Assembly (NCBI GenBank): GCA_021789915.1
Contig: JAJYIV010000009.1
Span: forward strand, 1 to 42,258
Origin: a bacterium
GTDB taxonomy: Bacteria > Patescibacteriota > Patescibacteriia > UBA9934 > GWF2-40-263
DNA: 42,258 nt
Direction of reading: 5' to 3'
The notes under the pieces are model-generated. The model had not been told where the DNA came from and did no database searches. It saw nothing but the letters and a program-made list of their open reading frames with translations. Every line of letters begins with the position of its first letter. Within the stretch, counting starts at the first letter, position 1. Both the position numbers and the translations under genes were made by a program. This document shows positions 34,924 through 42,258 of the stretch, in pieces.

Positions 34924-35011
34924 GGGCGAGTGGCGCAACTGGTCAGACGCGGGGGACTTAAAATCCCCTGGCCGAAAGGCCTTGTGGGTTCGATCCCCAC
35001 CTCGCCCACCA
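34924..35011 (+). tRNA. tRNA-Leu(UAA), CCA encoded
   Basis: GGGCGAGTGGCGCAACTGGTCAGACGCGGGGGACTTAAAATCCCCTGGCCGAAAGGCCTTGTGGGTTCGATCCCCACCTCGCCCACCA. Confidence 0.95.
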
Positions 35012-35050
35012 AAAACCGCTCCGCCTGCGTGCAGGAGGAGCGGTTTTCTT
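35012..35050 (+). terminator. Intrinsic terminator after tRNA-Leu
   Basis: AAAACCGCTCC...GGAGCGGTTTTC. Confidence 0.8.
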
Positions 35051-35105
35051 GCCGTCCCGGCTCAAACGGCATCCGAAATGCCAAGAAAGCTCTCTGGCAA
35101 CAGGT

Positions 35106-37523
35106 CTATTTTTTCGTCGGCTGGCCGGAGGGAACGCCGATCTTTTGGCCGGCGTCGGTGCCAAGCGGCGCCGCAGCCGCCGACGCGTCCGTCCCGTTCT
35201 TCATGCGCTGCAGCCGCGCCGTCACCATGTCGTTGTTCGGGTTCAGCTTGGCGATTTCCTCCATCTGCGCGATCGCCTTGTCCATCTGTCCTTCCTGCTC
35301 ATACACGGTCGCGAGGAACCAGCGCGCGTTGCTGTAGGACGGCAGGAGCTGCACGGCGTACTCGAGCGCCGCCTGCGCGCGAGCAAGATCGCCGGTCCCC
35401 TCGCGCTGGAGATAGAGCAATCCGAGTTGGAACGCCACGCCGACATCCTGCTGATTGTACTTTTCCACCTGCTCCATCTTGGAAATGGCCTGGTCCAGCT
35501 TCCCCTCCGCGTGGTACAGCAAAGCCAATTGATAGTGCGCGGGCGAATAGTCGCTCTTCAGCGCAACGGCTTGGTTGAATTCCGCTTCCGCCGAGGCCTG
35601 GGCCTGATCCACTTTGTCCTGCGCCGCCTTCTTTGCGGCGGCGTCCGAAGCATTGGTCAACGGACGGTTGAAATCGGCGATGGCCAGATACGCTTGGCCG
35701 AGGTCCGTCAGGAATTCCGGATTTTGCGGTTCCAAACGGATGGCCTGCTGGAAGGAAGAGACCGCCAGGTCGCCGGCGCTGCCGCCGACCACGGGCACCA
35801 AGGCGGCATACACGCTTCCCCGTTCGGACCAGTTCAGGGCATTGTCCGGCGACAGATCCGTCGCTCGGACGGCCGCGTTCACCGCGGCGCCCGTCAAGTC
35901 CTGGATGCGCTGCCGGTCTTCCGGTTTCATCTGCTGCGGATCCTTGATCTGGTTGATTTGGTCGCTGACCTTGAGGAGAAGCGCCTGGGCCAGGTTGCGG
36001 TAATAGACGTCGTCGAATCGATTCACCGTCGCGGCCTCGTCCAGGAGATTCACGACCTGGTCCAGCGGCGCCTTGGCCTTATCCAGGTTCACGGCGCGCG
36101 TAAAGGCGATTTCCGCCACGTACCGCTGGCCCGTCATGAAAATCAACGTCACGGCCCCGACGGAAATCAGCACGAACGCGAAAGAAAGGCCCAGCCCGAC
36201 GCGCGGCGATTGGCCGAAGGACCTCGGGCGCGGATCTTGTGTGCAGGCGGCGGCGAGGAGGCCGGAAAGGGCGAAAAATAGGGCCAGGATGGCGATGTCC
36301 GCGCTGTACAGGCAGAGCCCCACGAAAAGGGCGAACCAAGCGCTGAAGGCGATGAAAACAGACGGCCACTGGTCGTCCTTCGCCCGAAGGATGCGGCCGA
36401 CGGACCAGACGATCAGCAGGATGACCAGCACGGCCCAACCGGCCGATCCGAAATATCCCATGGTGTCCGGCACAAGCAGGAACCAGGACGCGGGGCGGTC
36501 GAATCGGACATTCCAGAACGAAGTCGCGTTGACGTCGGAGGGCTTGAAGCGGCCGTAGTCGAAGGAGAACGTGCCCGGACCCGTTCCCCACCATGGAGCC
36601 GCCGCGAGCGTCTGCCGCATGATGTTCCAGCTGCCGGAAAAGCTCGGCGTCACTTCGACGGAAACATTCGTGCGGATGGGGCTCGGAAGCCAAAACAGGA
36701 ACAGCAGCGCGAAAGCCGACAGGAAGGACGGCAAGGTCAGCCGTCCGATGTCCGGAAAATCGGCCGCACGCACGAGCACGAAGAGAAAGAGCGCGAAAAA
36801 CCCGGAAAGGAACACGGCCCACAGGATCCAGTAGTCCAGCAGGATCAGGAAAGCAAGGGCGACGACGGAGACGAGAAAGATGAGCGCACGGTCCAGATGG
36901 AACATCTTGCCCTTGTGTCCGCCGGTGCGATGCGTAACCCACCAGGCATTGGCCAGAATGGCGGCCACGGCAAGGAACACGCCCAGGGCGTTCATGGTGC
37001 CGACGGTATTCCAGGCGCCGGCGCTCGTCAGGGTGGGAATGGAGAGGCCGAACAAGCCGAGGATCCCGACGACTCCGGCCACGACGGCAGCCAAGAGGAT
37101 GGATCGATATGCCGCCGTCCGATGTTCAGGCGCGTCCAAAAGGTTGATCGCAAGATAAAAGACCGCCGCGTAACACAGAAACGACAGGCCGCTCGCATAC
37201 TGCTGGCCCACGGTTCCGATCCAGGAAAGATAAGGCGCGCGGGAAACCGAGGCGGAGACGGCGGCCGCGATCAGCAAAAGGAGAGGGGCCGCATTCAACC
37301 AGCCGCGTCGGAAGGAGATCACGCGCGAAGCGTGCATGGCTCCGAGCCATGCGAGCACGGCCAGAAGCGTGAGAAAAACGAGAATCGTCTGTTTGTTGAT
37401 GCCGAGCGGGTCAAGCGTGAATGGGAGAAAGAACAGCGGGAGAAGGAACATCAGGGCGTAGACAAGGCCGCGGGCGATCCGGGTCAATGTCGCGGGAGCG
37501 CGTGTGTGTTGGAACCAGGACAT
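35106..37523 (-). CDS. O-antigen-ligase-like polytopic membrane protein with C-terminal TPR repeats
   Basis: ~12 hydrophobic segments then TPR-like LEPQNPEFLTDLGQAYLAIADF...SDYSPAHYQLALLYHAEGKLDQAISKMEQVEKYNQQDVGVAFQLGLLYLQREGTGDLARAQAALEYAVQLLPSYSNARWFLATVYEQEGQMDKAIAQMEEIAKLNPNND. Confidence 0.85.
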   Translation of the reverse strand: MSWFQHTRAPATLTRIARGLVYALMFLLPLFFLPFTLDPLGINKQTILVFLTLLAVLAWLGAMHASRVISFRRGWLNAAPLLLLIAAAVSASVSRAPYLSWIGTVGQQYASGLSFLCYAAVFYLAINLLDAPEHRTAAYRSILLAAVVAGVVGILGLFGLSIPTLTSAGAWNTVGTMNALGVFLAVAAILANAWWVTHRTGGHKGKMFHLDRALIFLVSVVALAFLILLDYWILWAVFLSGFFALFLFVLVRAADFPDIGRLTLPSFLSAFALLFLFWLPSPIRTNVSVEVTPSFSGSWNIMRQTLAAAPWWGTGPGTFSFDYGRFKPSDVNATSFWNVRFDRPASWFLLVPDTMGYFGSAGWAVLVILLIVWSVGRILRAKDDQWPSVFIAFSAWFALFVGLCLYSADIAILALFFALSGLLAAACTQDPRPRSFGQSPRVGLGLSFAFVLISVGAVTLIFMTGQRYVAEIAFTRAVNLDKAKAPLDQVVNLLDEAATVNRFDDVYYRNLAQALLLKVSDQINQIKDPQQMKPEDRQRIQDLTGAAVNAAVRATDLSPDNALNWSERGSVYAALVPVVGGSAGDLAVSSFQQAIRLEPQNPEFLTDLGQAYLAIADFNRPLTNASDAAAKKAAQDKVDQAQASAEAEFNQAVALKSDYSPAHYQLALLYHAEGKLDQAISKMEQVEKYNQQDVGVAFQLGLLYLQREGTGDLARAQAALEYAVQLLPSYSNARWFLATVYEQEGQMDKAIAQMEEIAKLNPNNDMVTARLQRMKNGTDASAAAAPLGTDAGQKIGVPSGQPTKK

Positions 37524-37583
37524 AAAAGGGATGATCGGGGCCAAGTATAACCTTAAACGAAAAACGGCGCGAGGGCGCCGTTT

Positions 37584-40500
37584 TTATTGCTTGGAACTCG
37601 TTCCCGTGGTCGACGTGTCCGCCGGGGCCGTCGTCGTGCTCGAGGCCGTAGATGCGCCCGTGGCCGACGCCGTCCCCGCGGTCGGGCTTGTCGTGCTGCC
37701 GGAAGCGGCGGCCGTCCCCGTGGTCGACGTGTCCGCCGGGGCCATGGACGCGCTTGTGGCCGATGGCGAAGACGTACCGGACGTGCCGGTTGACATTGTT
37801 CCAGACGTACTGCCGGTGGACGACGCGGTCGAGCCCGACGTGGGGCTTGCGGATCCTCCGGACGTGGACGAAGTCGTCGTTCCCGAGGACGGCGCGGCGG
37901 CCGTCGAGCCGCTCGCCGTCGACGCCGTGCCGGCGGGAGACGCGCCGGTCGGCGGCGTCCCCGTGGTCGACGTGTCCGCCGGGGCCGTCGTCGTGCTCGA
38001 GGCCGTAGATGCGCCCGTGGTCGACGCCGAGGATGCGGCGGTCGTGCCGGTCGACGGCGTTCCCGTCGTATCCGTGGGCGCGGTCGATGCCGAAGTCGTA
38101 CCCGAGCCTGAGGCTGCCGTCGACGTGCCCGACGAGGCGTCCGTTGCGCTTGAGGCCGTCGTCGACGCGGTTCCCGACGTCATCCCGGACGTTCCGGCGG
38201 AGGCCGACGACGTGCCCGTTGCCGTGCCGGCCGTATCGGCCGAGGCTGTTCCGGATGCGGTTGACGTCGTCCCCGTCGTGCCGGTGGAAGTGCTGGCAGA
38301 TCCGGACGCGGGGCTTGCGGATCCTGCGGACGTGGACGAAGTCGTCGTTCCCGACGACGGCGCGGCGGCCGTCGAGCCGCTCGTCGTCGACGCCGTGCCG
38401 GTGGGAGACGCGCCGGTCGGCGGCGTCCCCGTGGTCGACGTGTCCGCCGGGGCCGCCGTCGTGCTCGAGGCCGTAGATGCGCCCGTGGCCGACGCCGTCC
38501 CCGCGGTCGGGCTTGTCGTGCTGCCGGAAGCGGCGGCCGTCCCCGTGGATGACGCATCCGCCGGGGTCGCCGCCGATGCGTCTACCGGCTGCGGCTCATA
38601 ATCCTTGCGGTAGGCATACACCATCCAATCAAAGCTGACGCCGGAATGGGCGCCGCCCACTTCCTGCACGGTGAATCCATTGTGATCCTTCTGCGTAACC
38701 GACAGGGACACGGGACCGTCGGGCGTCAGCAGCACCCGTACCGGCGCCGTTGTGGACGTGATGCCCGTGAAGGCGGGGTCGACTTGGGCGAACGAAACCG
38801 CGGCCTGGCCGTTTTGCAGCGTGGCCGTCCCCACGAGCGTCAGGTAGTTTTCCGGCGCGCTCACCGCCGTCACTTCCACCGGCTCGTTCTGGTAGTTCGT
38901 GATGACGGTCTTGTAAGACGCCTGCGTCGTGAACGTTCCGTCCTCGTCGATGCTCCAGTGGTCGGCGATGCCCGTCAGGCGCTTCACGTCGAGGATGGCA
39001 TTGCCGTTCATGGAAATGTCGCCGCTCATGGAGAGGGTCGTCGGCGTCAGCGTGCCGCCCGCGCCGAAATTCGACGCCGTGCTTTCCGTGCCGGGGGCGA
39101 CGGAATCCGCGGCATTTGGATCGGGCGCCCAGTACGTCGTATCGACGTACGCCACGACGGTGCCCGCCGCCGCGTTCATCGGCTCCAGCGCGAAGCCGAT
39201 GATCATTCCCGGCTTGGTGGCCTTCATGGCGTAGCCCGGCGTGGACGAAGTGGTCAGCGGATCGCCGACCGCGATCGGGCCGTTTTCATTGTCGACGAAT
39301 GTCGGCACCCGTCCCTTGAGGGCGAGCGGATAATTCCCCGGGGTGTTTTCGCCCGCCAGGAAACCGGGCTTGGTGGAAATGACGCCCGCGGCGTGTCGGC
39401 TTTCCTTCCCTTTGGAGAGGACGACGGTTTGGCCGTCCGTGGTGGAGAACTCGACGACGTCGCCCGGGACAAGCGCATCCGGCGACGGGAACATCTCGGC
39501 GAAATCGTACGAGCCGGTGGACCAGCCGGAGGCATTGGTGCGCATCATGTCGCCTCCGGGACCCGTCGAGCCGTCGTAATAGAGGTATTTGGACGTCTGC
39601 ATGGTGCCGCGGTCGGACGGATACAGGCGGCCGGAGAGGGCCAGGTCGCCGTTCTGCGTGACGGAAGCCACCTCATTGTCCTGCTGGTTGCTGAAGGACA
39701 GGCGGTATTGGTTGGCGTCGGTCGTGTGGACGGCGAGGGACATGCCGACCGCCTGCGCCGCCGTGCCGTTCCAGCCGGAACCCTGGAAGGTCAGCGCCTG
39801 GCTCCCTTTTCCTTGCGTTGTCGCATCGGCCGCGCCCGTGGCTGCAAAGGCGAAGGATGCGTTGAACGTCGGCATGGTGCCGTTCGTGCCGATGGCTTCG
39901 GCCGAATACCATGTGGGAGAGACGAAGCCGAGGATGGTTCCCGTTCCGGTTCCGGTGTAGGCCTCCATGGCGCGGCCGACCGTCATGCCCGGTTCCGTCG
40001 CCTTCATGGCGACACCCGGCGTCGAGGACGCCGTCAGATAATCGCCCACGGCGATGGGACCGTTCTCGGTCGAGACCTTCATCGGCACGCGGCCGGACAA
40101 GGCGACCGGCTTGGGGTTCACGAGCGTCGTGGAACCGCCTGTTTCGCTGATGTCCGACAGGAGGAAGCCGGGATGCGTCGAGATGACGCCGATGACGCCG
40201 GCGTCATACGGCGTCTGGCTCTGGCGGATCGACTTTGTAACGCCCGACGGGTCGAGCTCGACTACATCGCCTGCGGAGAGAGTGTTCGACGGGTCGGAAT
40301 AATTTTCCGCCACGTCCGTTGACGTGGCATTCCACGCGTCGGCATAGGCATCCAGCTTGCCCGTCGTCGAAATGCAGAAGTGGCCGACCTGCGTCGTACC
40401 ATTTTTGAACACGAGGCCCTGGTCCGCCGCGGATGCGCACGCGGCGCTTGATTGCTGAGAGAAAGAGAAGGCGCCTTGTTCCGCATCGCTTGCGCCGCTC

Positions 40501-42258
40501 CCGAAAGCGATGGAGGCCTTCCACCCGGTGCCGATGGCGATGGCATTCTGCGTGCCCGCGCCCGGAGAAGCCAGGGAATCAATGTGGATACCTGCGAGAT
40601 ACCCCGCGGCGATGCCTGTCGCACCGCTGATGTCGACACCTATGACGTTCCCGTTGGAGGACAGCAGGGAAGCGGAAGGGGGCATCGTGACACTCATTCC
40701 ACTGACGTTTACTGTTCCTGCCGTCTGTGAAACAGCCGGCATGTTGACGTTGGATCCAAACCACATGATGCTCCCCGTCGAACTGTTCGTCACCGTGCCG
40801 GCGGCGCCGCTCGTCCCGGCGCCTGCAACCGTAAAACCGGTGACGATATCGCTGTTTGTCGTCGAGTTCGTAAGGGCCGGCAGGAAAGAAAGGTATCCGG
40901 ACGCCAGCGAAGCCCCCGTCAGGGACGTGTAGCTCGGCTCGACGATGATGCCGCTGGCGACGGCATTCGTGTTTGACGAACCGAAGTCGATGTTCGGAAG
41001 GACGTTCAATCCGCCAACAAGGACAGGGCTTGCGGATGCGGAATTTTTGGTAAAAGCCATGGATAAACCAGAGGTTCCGTTCACGTTCAGCGACGAACCG
41101 ACGGTCAAGCCGCCGACCACGTCGGCGTTTCCCCCCGCCGATACGTTCCCGCGGACGGCCAGGGTTCCGGTTTGCGTCCCGCCGGCGTCAAGCTGCTGTA
41201 TGCGCGCTCCGCCGACGTCGAAGGCCTGGAGCTCGTTTGCTCCATTGGCTGCGACGTAGGCATAACGGCCTTGGATGAAAATGCCGGCCGGACTTGTCCC
41301 CGTTGTGACGGAAGAACCGAATTTCGCAGGGCCGTAAGGGTTGGACACGTCGAACACCTCAAAGGAGGCGGCATTGAAGTCCGTTACATACGCGTAGTTT
41401 TCCTGCACATATACGGAGGCAGGGGCGGCGCCCGTTGTTACTGACCCGCCGGCCACCAACATCGCCGATCCCGGAACGCCTACATCAAACACTTCAAGTG
41501 CGTTGCTCCCGTAACACGTCACATACGCCCAACGCCCCTGGACATAGACATCGGATGCCTCCTCATTCCCCGTCCCAGTCGTCGCACTGACGAGAACCGA
41601 AGGCGTAAAGGGTTCAGATACGTCGATGACTTGAAGAGCGCTGTTCGCGGTGCCGGTCCCGTAATCCGCCACATAGGCGTATCTTCCTTGAATAAAGACA
41701 GCGTTTGGAGCGGTCCCTGCGCCGGTTGACGTCGTACTGATCAACGTCGGAGCGGTCGGATCGGAGACGTCGAAGATCTTCAAGTCATTGGATCCGGAAT
41801 CGACCACATAGGCATAATGGCCCTGGACGTAGACGGATTTCGGATTCGTCCCCGTGCTGATCGTCGCCACGGACGCCGGGACGCTCGGATTCGTCACATT
41901 GAAAACCTGCAGAGTGTTGGATCCATAGTTGGCCACATACGCATAATGACCCTGGACAAAAAGCCCCCAGGGGTTCGTCCCTGCAGCCACATGTCCCACA
42001 TTATACGCCGAAGACAGGGAATGGAGACCGGAAACGTCGAAAATGTCCAGATAGCCGCTTCCGTACTCCGTCACATAGGCGTAGCGGCCCTGAACATAGA
42101 CCTCTTCCGGGTTGGAACCAACTCCGGTGCTGGTGGTTTGAAGCGCGGAAGACGGTGTTTTGCCGCTTACGTCCAGTTGCTCGCCGGGCGATGCCGTGCC
42201 GATGCCGACGTTTCCGGACGTATCAATCGCCCCCGTCGTCCAGGTGAACGTCTTGCCG
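37584..42258 (-). CDS. Very large secreted/surface protein, partial (N-terminus off the window)
   Basis: Frame open to the window edge (GKTFTWTTGAIDTSGNVGIGTASPGEQLDVSG...); LVIVD-like repeats (VYVQGRYAYVTEYGSGYLDIFDVSG...); two G2-peptidase-like repeats (SGRVPMKVSTENGPIAVGDYLTASSTPGVAMKA / KGRVPTFVDNENGPIAVGDPLTTSSTPGYAMKA); Ser/Thr/Ala-rich C-terminal tail. Confidence 0.88.
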   Translation of the reverse strand, partial: GKTFTWTTGAIDTSGNVGIGTASPGEQLDVSGKTPSSALQTTSTGVGSNPEEVYVQGRYAYVTEYGSGYLDIFDVSGLHSLSSAYNVGHVAAGTNPWGLFVQGHYAYVANYGSNTLQVFNVTNPSVPASVATISTGTNPKSVYVQGHYAYVVDSGSNDLKIFDVSDPTAPTLISTTSTGAGTAPNAVFIQGRYAYVADYGTGTANSALQVIDVSEPFTPSVLVSATTGTGNEEASDVYVQGRWAYVTCYGSNALEVFDVGVPGSAMLVAGGSVTTGAAPASVYVQENYAYVTDFNAASFEVFDVSNPYGPAKFGSSVTTGTSPAGIFIQGRYAYVAANGANELQAFDVGGARIQQLDAGGTQTGTLAVRGNVSAGGNADVVGGLTVGSSLNVNGTSGLSMAFTKNSASASPVLVGGLNVLPNIDFGSSNTNAVASGIIVEPSYTSLTGASLASGYLSFLPALTNSTTNSDIVTGFTVAGAGTSGAAGTVTNSSTGSIMWFGSNVNMPAVSQTAGTVNVSGMSVTMPPSASLLSSNGNVIGVDISGATGIAAGYLAGIHIDSLASPGAGTQNAIAIGTGWKASIAFGSGASDAEQGAFSFSQQSSAACASAADQGLVFKNGTTQVGHFCISTTGKLDAYADAWNATSTDVAENYSDPSNTLSAGDVVELDPSGVTKSIRQSQTPYDAGVIGVISTHPGFLLSDISETGGSTTLVNPKPVALSGRVPMKVSTENGPIAVGDYLTASSTPGVAMKATEPGMTVGRAMEAYTGTGTGTILGFVSPTWYSAEAIGTNGTMPTFNASFAFAATGAADATTQGKGSQALTFQGSGWNGTAAQAVGMSLAVHTTDANQYRLSFSNQQDNEVASVTQNGDLALSGRLYPSDRGTMQTSKYLYYDGSTGPGGDMMRTNASGWSTGSYDFAEMFPSPDALVPGDVVEFSTTDGQTVVLSKGKESRHAAGVISTKPGFLAGENTPGNYPLALKGRVPTFVDNENGPIAVGDPLTTSSTPGYAMKATKPGMIIGFALEPMNAAAGTVVAYVDTTYWAPDPNAADSVAPGTESTASNFGAGGTLTPTTLSMSGDISMNGNAILDVKRLTGIADHWSIDEDGTFTTQASYKTVITNYQNEPVEVTAVSAPENYLTLVGTATLQNGQAAVSFAQVDPAFTGITSTTAPVRVLLTPDGPVSLSVTQKDHNGFTVQEVGGAHSGVSFDWMVYAYRKDYEPQPVDASAATPADASSTGTAAASGSTTSPTAGTASATGASTASSTTAAPADTSTTGTPPTGASPTGTASTTSGSTAAAPSSGTTTSSTSAGSASPASGSASTSTGTTGTTSTASGTASADTAGTATGTSSASAGTSGMTSGTASTTASSATDASSGTSTAASGSGTTSASTAPTDTTGTPSTGTTAASSASTTGASTASSTTTAPADTSTTGTPPTGASPAGTASTASGSTAAAPSSGTTTSSTSGGSASPTSGSTASSTGSTSGTMSTGTSGTSSPSATSASMAPADTSTTGTAAASGSTTSPTAGTASATGASTASSTTTAPADTSTTGTSSKQ
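37606..38550. repeat. Degenerate long direct repeats encoding the Ser/Thr/Ala/Pro tail
   Basis: GTGGTCGACGTGTCCGCCGGGGCCGTCGTCGTGCTCGAGGCCGTAGATGCGCCCGTGG at 37606, 37963 and (one mismatch) 38431; larger blocks at offsets ~468 and ~825 bp. Confidence 0.85.

Noticed and set aside
32028-35084. 1018-aa minus-strand ORF
   Set aside because: Antisense to int, tRNA-Gly, polX and tRNA-Leu; Arg/His/Val-rich composition typical of shadow ORFs in GC-rich DNA.
37606-38550. CRISPR-like array
   Set aside because: Repeats are irregular in spacing, in-frame and coding; no short regular repeat/unique spacer structure and no cas genes in the window.
37504-38601. 365-aa Val/Asp/Ala-rich plus-strand ORF
   Set aside because: Antisense of the low-complexity tail of the surface protein; its repeats mirror the DNA repeats.
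38646-40322. 558-aa plus-strand ORF
   Set aside because: Antisense shadow of the large surface protein; no recognisable domains.

Overview
The window looks like a chromosomal segment from a Patescibacteria/CPR-type bacterium. This is inferred from the gene repertoire, an intron-bearing 23S rRNA and CPR-style surface proteins; no database was consulted. From left to right it carries: a partial ileS with a repeat-like in-frame insertion; a sugar-phosphate cluster (rpiB, rpe, cupredoxin-like protein, split transketolase, two PfkB kinases, 2-hydroxyacid dehydrogenase); a candidate orphan sRNA unit; UDG-like, tRNA-Ala and nucleotidyltransferase genes; and a 5S-23S rRNA unit on the minus strand with its own promoter, no adjacent 16S, and a group I intron encoding a LAGLIDADG protein. 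Next come tRNA-Leu plus a tRNA remnant, a lamin-tail-domain protein, and an ~11 kb integrated element (about 21974-33030) in the 3' end of tRNA-Gly(GCC). The element has a 27-bp direct-repeat att core and carries a tyrosine recombinase, an excisionase-like HTH, a type III R-M pair, a DUF262/GmrSD-like gene, an IS1595-like relic, small unknown ORFs and a highly structured, terminator-ended RNA candidate. The right flank has polX, tRNA-Leu(UAA), an O-antigen-ligase/TPR membrane protein and a very large repeat-rich surface protein that runs off the window. The most interesting signals are the structured RNA at 22317-22675, the candidate arm-type recombinase sites flanking the att cores, the 23S intron with an apparently non-G 3' end and a homing endonuclease ORF running into its catalytic core, and the orphan promoter/terminator unit at 7696-7906.
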